Assembly (NCBI GenBank): GCA_900316795.1
Contig: ONEF01000003.1
Location: 205,302 to 269,301 of the forward strand
Source: an uncultured Bacteroidales bacterium
Lineage (GTDB): Bacteria; Bacteroidota; Bacteroidia; Bacteroidales; UBA932
DNA length: 64,000 nucleotides
Direction: 5' to 3'
A model generated the notes under the pieces. The model saw nothing but the letters and a program-made list of their open reading frames with translations. It did no database searches and was not told where the DNA came from. The position numbers were made by a program, and so were the translations under genes. This document shows, piece after piece, positions 53,867 to 62,099 of the stretch (position 1 is the first letter of the stretch; each line of letters opens with the position of its first letter).

Positions 53867-54935
53867 ATTCAGGCAGTTGACGATTTCCGCATTGCTGCTT
53901 TTCTGCATGTCTGTCCATGCAGGGTACGGCTATGCCCAAACCGGCAGCATTTCTGAGAAGCTGAAAAAACATCTGCAAGACTCTCTGAATGATGTATCCC
54001 GTCAGGCAGCTGAAAAGACTCTTCAGGATGCTGCCGTACAAAGAGACGAGGAAGGCAATCTTGTTTCCACTTCCTGGGGGCCGACAACTGCCACAAAAGT
54101 CTATGTCTCTGCATCATCGCAGAGTTTGAAGAATGCTGAAAATGCTTATTTGCAGGCAACTAAAAGCAGGGTGAGCGTTCCTCAGAGACCGTATCCGCCC
54201 CGCCTGGTGAATGACTTCACGGGAATACTTACAGAGTCCCAGATAGATGCCCTGACTGCCCGTTGTAACGATTTTGCCAACAAGACTTCCACCCAGGTTG
54301 CCATAGTGATACTTCCATACCTCGGAGACATTTCCAGAGCCGATATGGCCTACAAGATAGGAACAAGCTGGGGAGTCGGACAAAGCAAGTTCGACAACGG
54401 CGTTGTCTTTCTGGTAAAGCCCAAAGTCGGTGACCAGCAGGGAGATGTATTCATAGCTCCCGGAAAAGGGCTGGAGCCTGTCCTGACAGACGCTTTCACA
54501 AAGAGAATCATAGAGCTCAGGGTAATACCTGCTTTCAAACAGAACGATTACTACAACGGTATCAACGATGCCCTGAACATCATATTTCCTGTAGCCAGCG
54601 GAGAGATTTCCACAGATGAGTTCGCCTACAGAGAGCCTGAAGATTCTCCCCTGCTCGGGTTCCTCGGATTTCTGCTGATTGCACTTCTGTTCCTTGTCAT
54701 CTCCTACGCCTTGAACAAAGACGACCAGAACAACAACTTCGGAAGCGGCAACAGAAGGAAAGAAGACTTCACTACAGGTTATATTCTCGGGAATATACTT
54801 TCCAGTCTTAATCGTGGAGGTTTCGGAAGGTCAGGCGGATGGAGCGGCGGCTCTTCCGGAGGCTGGGGCGGCGGAGGTTTCGGCGGCTTCGGCGGAGGTG
54901 GCTTCTCCGGCGGAGGTGCTGGCGGCAGCTGGTAG
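53844..54935 (+). CDS. Exported TPM-domain (YgcG-like) protein
   Basis: A 363-residue envelope protein with a signal sequence (about residues 1-31, YGYAQ), a TPM domain (NDFTGILTESQIDALTARCN, then TQVAIVILPYLGDISRADMA, GVVFLVKPKVGD), a membrane helix (about residues 268-286, LLGFLGFLLIALLFLVISYA) and a C-terminal tail rich in glycine and serine. This is the classic YgcG plan. It follows the shorter TPM gene with a 23-base overlap and completes the operon. Confidence 0.9.
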   Translation: MRFPTANRFRQLTISALLLFCMSVHAGYGYAQTGSISEKLKKHLQDSLNDVSRQAAEKTLQDAAVQRDEEGNLVSTSWGPTTATKVYVSASSQSLKNAENAYLQATKSRVSVPQRPYPPRLVNDFTGILTESQIDALTARCNDFANKTSTQVAIVILPYLGDISRADMAYKIGTSWGVGQSKFDNGVVFLVKPKVGDQQGDVFIAPGKGLEPVLTDAFTKRIIELRVIPAFKQNDYYNGINDALNIIFPVASGEISTDEFAYREPEDSPLLGFLGFLLIALLFLVISYALNKDDQNNNFGSGNRRKEDFTTGYILGNILSSLNRGGFGRSGGWSGGSSGGWGGGGFGGFGGGGFSGGGAGGSW

Positions 54936-54945
54936 TCCGCAAGAC

Positions 54946-55884
54946 TTATCTTATTGTTTTAAGTTCAGGACGTTTCCCCCATCCTGAATAGACGGTGTTC
55001 TGGTCTTCCTTGGTTATCTTCACATCCCGGTTCACCGGCCTGCCCTCATCAGCAAGAGAATGGGACAAAAGCCATTCATAAACCTTTGGCATATAGAAGT
55101 AACGTGCAAGGTACGAGTGAGAAGCCCCTATCAGCCATTCATATCTCAGACGAGAAGCGAGATGCTTCTGTTCAAGGTCTTTCACAATTACCTGAGAAGC
55201 CTTTACGGAAACCAGCTTGTCTGCCGTTCCGTGTATGATCCACAGAGGAACCTGCCCCATAGGGCTCACATCCTTGGCTGTCGTTCCGCCGCAGAGGGCA
55301 AGGGCTGCCGCAACCCTTTCAGGTTTTGAGGCTACAAAGTCCAGCGTTCCGTAGCCGCCAAGACTCATTCCTAAAACATAGACTCTCGCCGTGTCATACG
55401 GGTATTCCGTCTTCAGATAATCCAGGATCTTGCACAGCTTGTCAGGATTCCACCATTCCCCGGGATTCTGCGGGGCCACAACCAAAGCAGGTATATGCCT
55501 TCCCCGTTCCACACAGTCTATGCTGCCATATCTGCGCACCTTTTCCAAATCATTGCCGCACAGACTCTTACCATGCAAGAAAAGGACCAGCGGAATATCC
55601 TTGCACAATGTATCCTTTCTGTCATATCCTGCCGGAGTATAGAGCCAGAAGCTGTAGCTGCCCTCAACCTTCTTCCTCATAGCCCTGAGCACAGGCTCCC
55701 TAACCTTCATCAGGCTGTCCTTTATCTGTGCAATCCTAATGCTGTCCGCTCTCAGGCTGTCTGCCACTTCCTGAAGTCTCTGGCTATCTTCTCCATCCAG
55801 CCGCACGAACTTTCCCTGCGCCTGCCCCAACACCTGCATCACACACAAGCAGCCCATCAACAAAATATATCTTATTCCTTTCAT
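54946..55884 (-). CDS. Exported alpha/beta hydrolase (esterase/peptidase-like)
   Basis: A 312-residue exported hydrolase. The signal peptide covers residues 1-22 (VLGQAQ). The nucleophile motif is GMSLGGYG (about residues 171-178), with an oxyanion region IPLVLFLHGKSLCGND near residue 98-112. The downstream HGTADKLV carries a likely Asp, and GASHSYLARYFY the His. It resembles phospholipase/carboxylesterase or PHB-depolymerase-like poorly characterised enzymes of Bacteroidetes. Its start overlaps the end of the AT-rich gene upstream by 4 bases. Confidence 0.85.
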   Translation of the reverse strand: MKGIRYILLMGCLCVMQVLGQAQGKFVRLDGEDSQRLQEVADSLRADSIRIAQIKDSLMKVREPVLRAMRKKVEGSYSFWLYTPAGYDRKDTLCKDIPLVLFLHGKSLCGNDLEKVRRYGSIDCVERGRHIPALVVAPQNPGEWWNPDKLCKILDYLKTEYPYDTARVYVLGMSLGGYGTLDFVASKPERVAAALALCGGTTAKDVSPMGQVPLWIIHGTADKLVSVKASQVIVKDLEQKHLASRLRYEWLIGASHSYLARYFYMPKVYEWLLSHSLADEGRPVNRDVKITKEDQNTVYSGWGKRPELKTIR

Positions 55885-56648
55885 AGCGTGGCAAAGTTAC
55901 TATTTTCTTCCAAACTGCTAAAAACTGGATAATCCGTCGCACCTATGTACAGATAACCATCTTTATTCTTTAAGAACAAGATGTATCTAGTGACATAATT
56001 ATGAGAGACCAGAGTAAAATCAATATCCTGTATTGTGTTCTCATTAAAAACTACCTGCGTAGAACAATCACATGTATCAGTAGTATAAATGAGTAAACTG
56101 TCGCTTATTTGCCTTACATCCGTAAAAGTTGACTTATACGGATAGATTCTAATGCTATCAATAATACCGTTAGGAATATGAGAGATGTTGGCTTCAAAGA
56201 AAATTGCAGCATGTTTGAAAGATACGGGAACATTGCAAACATACTCCTTTATGTTAATATTCAAATCCACAACACCTGTTCCCCTTTCAGTATAATTATC
56301 TGTAATACGAATCTTGGAAAAATCGAACATGTCGGCCATTTTGCCCGCCTTTATCAAACATATCTGATAGCTGCTGTCTACGGAATAGCCATATGCTATT
56401 AATGTATCCATATAAAGATGAGCTGTTGGCCCATAAACTTTATTATCCGTTAATTTTAAAACATTACAAATGTCTATACCTAATGAATCCGGTTCTGTTG
56501 ACCAGTTATCGTAACTTTGAATATCATTGACAAGAAAAAACAAGATAAGTATAATTGTCTTTTCTATATATAGACACAAAATCCTTCCGGCAAATAATAG
56601 CCAGAAAAACAAGACTCTCAGCAATAATCTTCTTGTTGTCCCGTTCAC
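55881..56648 (-). CDS. AT-rich gene for an exported or membrane protein of unknown function
   Basis: A 255-residue protein with two N-terminal hydrophobic segments (about residues 8-25 and 29-40, LLLRVLFFWLLFAGRILC and IILILFFLV). The rest is predicted beta-rich and has a CDCS motif near residue 192. No family is recognised. Codon use and base composition are richer in AT than those of both neighbours, although its ends overlap both by 4 bases (ATGA at each junction). This could be a fast-evolving or acquired gene in an otherwise conserved operon. Confidence 0.65.
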   Translation of the reverse strand: MNGTTRRLLLRVLFFWLLFAGRILCLYIEKTIILILFFLVNDIQSYDNWSTEPDSLGIDICNVLKLTDNKVYGPTAHLYMDTLIAYGYSVDSSYQICLIKAGKMADMFDFSKIRITDNYTERGTGVVDLNINIKEYVCNVPVSFKHAAIFFEANISHIPNGIIDSIRIYPYKSTFTDVRQISDSLLIYTTDTCDCSTQVVFNENTIQDIDFTLVSHNYVTRYILFLKNKDGYLYIGATDYPVFSSLEENSNFATL

Positions 56649-58270
56649 TTGACAATGAATTTGTAGATGCCGTTGACACGGGAGCCTACTACAGCAGCAT
56701 TGCCAAATACAGTTGGAGAAGACTCGAAGTTGTAGGCCACCTTTCTAGTATGGATAACAGTACCATTCTTTGCATCAATGAGATAGATATAACCTTCACC
56801 ATCTCCGGTAAAGATGTACATGTTGTTTTCCTTGTCGTAAAAAGCTACGGGAGAAGACCAGCAGAACTGCCTGAGCGGAACGCTGTAGAGAACGCTTCCG
56901 TCTTTTGTGGAAAGAGCCATAAGCTCACCGTTTGTCTTGGCCGCCTTGTTGCGGCAGACATTGGCGAATATCATATCACGGCAGTTTCCGTTTCCCAGAA
57001 GAGGTGTTGAATAAACTCCGCCGTCAAGAATCTTTCCGCCAAGGTCTATCCTTTTGCAAGGTATCTTCTGCTCCCACACCACGCGTCCGTCCAAGCCGTT
57101 AAGTTTCATGAAGTAGCAAACACCGCTCATACCCTGGCGGTCCACCTCGCTGGCGGCATAGATGTATGGATTGCCGTCTTCTATGCGGCAGACCACGGTA
57201 CCGTCGGAATCGTCGTGGTTGCCATAGTGCCATACCGGTTTCATGGTGTTGAGGTTTATGCAGATGACATTTCCGTGGTTGTCCTGAAACCAGCCGTAGT
57301 TGCGCCATATCGCAATGCTGGACTCTATGCCTGGAGCAGCCCCGTTCACCTTGTAACGCAGAGTCTGAAGGAGCGTCAAGCTGCCTTGCTCTCTACGGAA
57401 CTTGTATATGCTGCCGTTCTCCCCGGGCCATATCAGATAACCTCCCGCAACAACCGGAGAAGAGTCAAACGCACCCCAGTTGCGCCAAGCCTTGTGATCT
57501 GAATACTTGAAGGTTATCTGATGTTTGAGAAGATCCACGCACAACAGGCACATAGGAGTGCTTCTGGAAACGCCTTGCCCTATGTAGAGGTTCTTGAGCT
57601 CAGGGTCCAAAGAAGGAGAACCTTTGATGGTGTTGAGGACATCCAGGTCTTTCCTTGTCCTTTTTCCTGTGTTGAAATCCAGGAAATATGCCTTTGAGTT
57701 CAACGATGTGAAAATGATTTCCTCACCAAACGTTTCTGCAGACACATTATTCCCTGAGGTGGACTCAACCCGGGTAAATGCTTCCGGCAGCAACACTCCT
57801 GAGTTTCTGAAAGCCTCGATGTCTTCCCCTTTCCACCTCACGTAGATCGGCTGTCCGGTCCATCCTGTTCCTCCGCCCCAGTTTCCCTTGCTGGTTACAA
57901 AATTGTCTTCAGGGGTGTTGAACACCCAGGCAATCTCCACCGTGTCAGGCCTCTTGTCCAAAACGGCGGTGAAGGAAGCGTCGCGGAGCATGTTGCGCCT
58001 GAAAGTGAAAGAAGAAAAATCTGCCTCATAGCGGTCTTTCACATCGCTGAGGAAATACTCCAGGCTGTCTGCCTGCTCCACTATGAAATTCACCTTCCCG
58101 GCAGACTCATAAGCCGTGTCCGGAAGGAAAAGTTCTTCCAAGGGGATTTCCTTTGCCACGCTGTCGGGTTTCAGGACTTCATTCCCGGCATTTCCGTTTC
58201 CTTTTGGGCAGGCGGTTGAGAACAGCACTACAGCCAGGAAAAATAAAGATACTCTGACGATGTTTTTCAT
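56645..58270 (-). CDS. PQQ-like beta-propeller repeat lipoprotein
   Basis: A 541-residue lipoprotein with lipobox STAC (Cys22). The C-terminal two thirds are made of beta-propeller repeats of the PQQ/quinoprotein type: VICINLNTMKPVWHYGNHDD, GLDGRVVWEQKI, ALSTKDGSVLYSVPLRQFCW and GYIYLIDAKNGTVIHTRKVA. No catalytic dehydrogenase residues are evident, so it is probably a binding or scaffold protein at the cell surface. It heads a three-gene operon with the AT-rich gene and the esterase. Confidence 0.83.
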   Translation of the reverse strand: MKNIVRVSLFFLAVVLFSTACPKGNGNAGNEVLKPDSVAKEIPLEELFLPDTAYESAGKVNFIVEQADSLEYFLSDVKDRYEADFSSFTFRRNMLRDASFTAVLDKRPDTVEIAWVFNTPEDNFVTSKGNWGGGTGWTGQPIYVRWKGEDIEAFRNSGVLLPEAFTRVESTSGNNVSAETFGEEIIFTSLNSKAYFLDFNTGKRTRKDLDVLNTIKGSPSLDPELKNLYIGQGVSRSTPMCLLCVDLLKHQITFKYSDHKAWRNWGAFDSSPVVAGGYLIWPGENGSIYKFRREQGSLTLLQTLRYKVNGAAPGIESSIAIWRNYGWFQDNHGNVICINLNTMKPVWHYGNHDDSDGTVVCRIEDGNPYIYAASEVDRQGMSGVCYFMKLNGLDGRVVWEQKIPCKRIDLGGKILDGGVYSTPLLGNGNCRDMIFANVCRNKAAKTNGELMALSTKDGSVLYSVPLRQFCWSSPVAFYDKENNMYIFTGDGEGYIYLIDAKNGTVIHTRKVAYNFESSPTVFGNAAVVGSRVNGIYKFIVK

Positions 58271-58290
58271 ATTTGGTCCAAGTTATTTGC

Positions 58291-58298
58291 TAAATTTG
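58291..58298 (+). promoter_or_regulatory. -7 element of prfB
   Basis: TAAATTTG fits TAnnTTTG in the 89-base gap between the divergent propeller gene and prfB. It would give a leader of about 55 bases. No convincing -33 is seen at the usual distance. Confidence 0.5.
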
Positions 58299-58359
58299 CA
58301 CAGCTTTAAGAAATAGTGTCAATACACCTCTTCAAAACAAATTGTAAAGATAGTAAATT

Positions 58360-59446
58360 ATGGAGAACTTTAAGGAACGCCTGGCTGCGTTAAGGAGGTC
58401 TCTTTGACTACGACGGCAAAGTCAAGGAGATAGAAGAAAAGGAAAAGATAACTACAAGCGCCGGATTCTGGGATGACGCCAAGGCGGCTGAGGCTTTTGT
58501 AAAGAAGCTTTCAGCCGTCAAGTATTGGGTAAAGGAACTGGATTCCCTCAAAAGCGAGGGAGAAGACCTTGAGGTGCTGAAGGAGATGGAAGCCTCCCAG
58601 GAAGAAATTGACGAAGCAGACAAGGCCCTGGAGAAGCATCTTGAGGATGTGGAATTCAAGAGCATGCTCTCCAACGAGGGAGACAACCTTGGAGCTCTTG
58701 TCAAGATAAATTCCGGAGCCGGAGGAACCGAGGCCAATGACTGGAGTTCGATGCTCATGAGGATGTACTCCCGCTGGGGAGAGAGGAACGGCTACAAGGT
58801 TACCGTCACCGATCTTCTTGAAGGAGACGAAGCCGGCATCAAGTCCGTTACCCTGCAGTTTGAAGGAGACTATGCCTACGGCTATCTGAAAGCCGAGAAC
58901 GGAGTTCACCGTCTGGTGAGAATCTCCCCGTACAATGCCCAGGGCAAGAGGCAGACAACATTCTCTTCCGTGTTCGTTTATCCGCTGGTGGATGAAAGCA
59001 TTGAAATCGTGATCAACCCGGCAGACCTGGAATGGGACACATTCCGTTCTTCAGGAGCCGGCGGCCAGAACGTGAACAAGGTGGAGACCGGAGTCAGGGT
59101 AAAGCACATCCCAACTGGAATAGTGGTGGAAAACACAGAGACCAGAAGCCAGCTGGACAACCGCCAGAACGCCTTGCGCATCCTCAAATCCCATCTGTAC
59201 GAGCTTGAACTCCAGAAGAAAAGAGCCAAGCAGGCAGAACTTGAGGGCCAGAAGAAGAGAATCGAATGGGGCAGCCAGATCCGCTCATACGTCCTTCACC
59301 CGTACAAGATGGTCAAAGACCTCCGCACAGGAGTGGAAACCGCAGACACGCAGGCCGTCCTTGACGGAGACCTCAACGAGTTCATGAAGGCCTTCCTGAT
59401 GGGCAAGAAAAGAGGAGACAAGGACATCGCCGAGGACCTTGAATAA
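58360..59446 (+). CDS. prfB: Peptide chain release factor 2, with programmed +1 frameshift
   Basis: Release factor RF2 recognises UGA and UAA stop codons. The first 15 codons (58360-58404) are followed by an in-frame TGA (58405-58407). AGGAGG and the slippery CTT TGA C precede it, the classic autoregulatory site. After a +1 shift the frame continues from 58406 to 59446, giving 361 residues. Downstream, the catalytic GGQ is in SGAGGQNVNK. The tripeptide anticodon region is expected before it. The frame lacks a separate start, so any annotation beginning at 58574 is truncated. A divergent lipoprotein gene lies upstream and the fumarase gene is 60 bases downstream. Confidence 0.96.
58393..58408 (+). 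promoter_or_regulatory. Programmed frameshift site of prfB
   Basis: AGGAGG (58393-58398), TCT, CTT, then TGAC form the RF2 autoregulation signal: an internal Shine-Dalgarno-like sequence 3 bases ahead of the CTT slip codon, and a UGA followed by C. When RF2 is scarce the ribosome slips +1 and makes the full protein. Confidence 0.93.
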
Positions 59447-59506
59447 AAATATACCTGTTAAGAATGAGAGGAAAATTAATTTTACGCATATAAATAACTA
59501 CAGATT

Positions 59507-61117
59507 ATGGCATACAAATATGAACCTATGTTTCAGGTTGGTGAGGACACCACTGAATACTATCTCCTGACAAAAGACCACGTAAGCGTGGGAGAATTTG
59601 AAGGTCACCCGATGCTAAAGGTGGATGCAGAAGGCCTTACGATGCTTGCAAACCAGGCATTCAGAGATGTTAACTTCCTGCTCAGGCCGGAGCACAACAA
59701 CCAGGTTGCAAAGATCCTCAGCGATCCTGAAGCATCTGACAACGACAAGTACGTAGCCCTGCAGTTTTTGCGCAACGCGGAGGTTGCGGCAAAGGGCAAG
59801 CTTCCTTTCTGCCAGGACACTGGAACCGCCATCATCCACGCCGAGAAAGGCCAGCAGGTATGGACTGGATTCGACGATGCAGAGGCTCTTTCTGACGGAG
59901 TTTACAAAACCTACACAGAGGAGAACCTGCGTTACAGCCAGAACGCTCCGCTTACCATGTACAAGGAGGTGAACACCAAGTGCAACCTTCCTGCGCAGAT
60001 AGACATAGAGGCTTCAGAGGGAATGGAATACCGCTTCCTGTGCGTAGTCAAGGGTGGCGGCAGCGCCAACAAGAGCTACCTCTACCAGATGACAAAGGCG
60101 GTCCTGAATCCTGACACCCTGGTTCCGTTCCTGATCGAGAAGATAAAAAGTCTTGGAACCGCAGCCTGCCCTCCTTACCACATCGCATTCGTGATTGGCG
60201 GTACTTCAGCAGAGAAGAACCTGCTCACCGTCAAACTTGCTTCAGCCAAGTTCTACGACAATCTCCCTACCACCGGAAACGAGAGCGGAAGGGCTTTCCG
60301 TGATATTGAGCTGGAGAAGAAGGTTCTGGAAGAGACTTACAAGATAGGACTCGGTGCACAGTTCGGCGGCAAGTATCTGGCTCACGATGTCAGGATAATC
60401 CGCCTGCCGCGCCACGGTGCAAGCTGCCCTATCGGACTGGGAGTGAGCTGCTCAGCAGACCGTAACATCAAGGCAAAGATCAATAAGGACGGTATCTGGA
60501 TCGAAAAGCTGGACGACAACCCTGGCAGGCTCATTCCTGAAGAACTCCGCCAGGCCGGAGAAGGCAATGCAGTTAAGATTGACCTCAACCAGCCTATCCC
60601 TGAAATCCTGAAAATACTCACCAAGTATCCGGTATCTACTCGTCTCAGCCTCAACGGAACCATTGTAGTAGCCCGAGACATAGCCCACGCCAAGCTCAAG
60701 GAAAGACTGGACAGCGGAGAAGATCTGCCGCAGTACTTCAAAGACCATCCTGTATTCTACGCCGGCCCTGCCAAGACTCCTAAGGGAATGCCTTCAGGCT
60801 CCTTCGGCCCTACAACCGCAGCCCGTATGGACCCTTATGTAGATCTGTTCCAGAGCCACGGAGCAAGCATGATCATGCTCGCCAAGGGTAACCGAAGCCA
60901 GCAGGTAACAGACGCTTGCAAAAAACACGGCGGCTTCTACCTGGGCAGCATCGGTGGCCCGGCAGCTATACTTGCTCAGAACAACATCAAGAGCGTTGAA
61001 TGCCTTGAGTATCCTGAACTCGGAATGGAAGCCATCTGGAAGATCGAGGTGGAAGACTTCCCTGCCTTCATCCTCGTGGACGACAAGGGCAACGACTTCT
61101 TTGCAAAGTTCAAATAA
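59507..61117 (+). CDS. Fumarate hydratase class I
   Basis: A 536-residue iron-sulfur fumarase that interconverts fumarate and malate. Cluster ligands are visible in [11 protein letters not shown] (about residue 104), [12 protein letters not shown] (about 222) and [14 protein letters not shown] (about 308). The C-terminal beta domain has [40 protein letters not shown] and [20 protein letters not shown]. It forms part of the fumarate-succinate branch together with AspA. The stop codon lies inside the first unit of a short intergenic repeat. Confidence 0.95.
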   Translation: MAYKYEPMFQVGEDTTEYYLLTKDHVSVGEFEGHPMLKVDAEGLTMLANQAFRDVNFLLRPEHNNQVAKILSDPEASDNDKYVALQFLRNAEVAAKGKLPFCQDTGTAIIHAEKGQQVWTGFDDAEALSDGVYKTYTEENLRYSQNAPLTMYKEVNTKCNLPAQIDIEASEGMEYRFLCVVKGGGSANKSYLYQMTKAVLNPDTLVPFLIEKIKSLGTAACPPYHIAFVIGGTSAEKNLLTVKLASAKFYDNLPTTGNESGRAFRDIELEKKVLEETYKIGLGAQFGGKYLAHDVRIIRLPRHGASCPIGLGVSCSADRNIKAKINKDGIWIEKLDDNPGRLIPEELRQAGEGNAVKIDLNQPIPEILKILTKYPVSTRLSLNGTIVVARDIAHAKLKERLDSGEDLPQYFKDHPVFYAGPAKTPKGMPSGSFGPTTAARMDPYVDLFQSHGASMIMLAKGNRSQQVTDACKKHGGFYLGSIGGPAAILAQNNIKSVECLEYPELGMEAIWKIEVEDFPAFILVDDKGNDFFAKFK

Positions 61118-61201
61118 GAACCTGTCCACGCAGGGAGGCTCTATAAAGAGCTGTCCACGCAAGTATACTCTATAAAGAGCTGTCCACACAAGGACACCTA
61201 T
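61116..61201 (+). repeat. Three 29-bp tandem repeats after the fumarase gene
   Basis: Units at 61116-61144, 61145-61173 and 61174-61201 share the core AAAGAGCTGTCCACGCAAG and a TCTAT end; the third is 28 bp. The first unit begins in the fumarase stop codon. The 221-base gap to the next gene holds only these repeats and a terminator. Confidence 0.8.
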
Positions 61202-61250
61202 AAAAGGGCCTGCCCCTTAAAAAGTTGATTGTAAGCGTGTTACGCAAAGC

Positions 61251-61284
61251 CCCTCCTGCTAAATTGCAGGAGGGACTTTTGTTA
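61251..61284. terminator. Terminator between the fumarase gene and its convergent neighbour
   Basis: CCCTCCTGC (61251-61259) and GCAGGAGGG (61266-61274) form a perfect stem with a 6-base loop, followed by ACTTTTGTT on the plus strand. Confidence 0.8.
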
Positions 61285-61338
61285 TCTCACTGTGTACCAA
61301 CATCTTAGCCGGCAGCCGGCAGGCTAAATACGGGATTG

Positions 61339-61899
61339 CTACTCGCCGGAAATGATATGCCGGGAGAAGCGGTCCAGAACTTCAATTACGGCAGGCCTCG
61401 CCATTGAAGCGGCATGGAACAAATCGCGATGAAAAACTATCTCTTTTTCCAGCTTTTCCAATTCCACGATTCTCATTTCCCTCTTGTCTGAAGATTCTCC
61501 GGGCCTCTCACTCTTCAGGTCCTTGAACTTTGCCTCCAGCCCTGCCACAATAGATTCTTTATCTGCCAGGTAGTTGTCCAGATTCTGCAAAGGGATGGGC
61601 TCTGAGGCATCCTGAACTTTCACTGCAATCTTGGATGCCTGTACCATAAAGCCCTTCTTTGTGCAATCTGCACTCAGTTCAAAGCTCACGCTTACTCCAC
61701 TTCCCAACTGAACCGGCTCGGAACTGCCAAGGATGAACTCTTCCGCCCTTTTCTGTTTCAGAGCCTTGGAAGACTTTTGACTATAAACTCTCCCGATGGT
61801 GTTTCCGTCCACAGAGACTATCTCCTGAGCCTGCATGTTTACCCAAGGTCCGAACAGCAAAGTCAGAGCTGCAAGAAACAAGTTACGTATGCTTTTCAT
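61339..61899 (-). CDS. Small exported protein of unknown function
   Basis: A 186-residue protein with a signal peptide (about residues 1-24, NMQAQ). The mature part has a beta-rich first half (FILGSSEPVQLGSGVSVSFE) and a helical/coiled-coil second half (LEAKFKDLKSERP, then KLEKEIVFHRDLFHAA). No family is recognised. It is convergent with the fumarase gene and is transcribed alone; the 200-base gap upstream contains the terminator of the leucine-rich repeat gene. Confidence 0.65.
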   Translation of the reverse strand: MKSIRNLFLAALTLLFGPWVNMQAQEIVSVDGNTIGRVYSQKSSKALKQKRAEEFILGSSEPVQLGSGVSVSFELSADCTKKGFMVQASKIAVKVQDASEPIPLQNLDNYLADKESIVAGLEAKFKDLKSERPGESSDKREMRIVELEKLEKEIVFHRDLFHAASMARPAVIEVLDRFSRHIISGE

Positions 61900-62023
61900 A
61901 TATATCAGTTTTTACTTCTTCAAGCTAAGACACTCCACTAAGTGCAATCAAAGATAAATATCCAACCGTTGTGCAAGTTAATCAAATCCAGACAAAGAAC
62001 AGCCACTACAAGCATGAATAAAT

Positions 62024-62057
62024 CAAAAAAAGAAGCTGGACAAAAGACCAGCTTCCT
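62024..62057 (-). terminator. Terminator of the leucine-rich repeat gene
   Basis: GAAGCTGG (62032-62039) and CCAGCTTC (62048-62055) form the stem. On the minus strand it is followed by a run of seven T residues (plus-strand A-run at 62024-62031). Confidence 0.85.
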
Positions 62058-62099
62058 TTAACATTATTCAAGCCTTAGGCTTATTCCTGCAATTAAGGA

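Noticed and set aside
58405..58407. Stop codon making prfB a pseudogene
   Set aside because: The surrounding AGGAGG, CTT and TGAC form the standard programmed frameshift signal, and the rest of the gene is complete.
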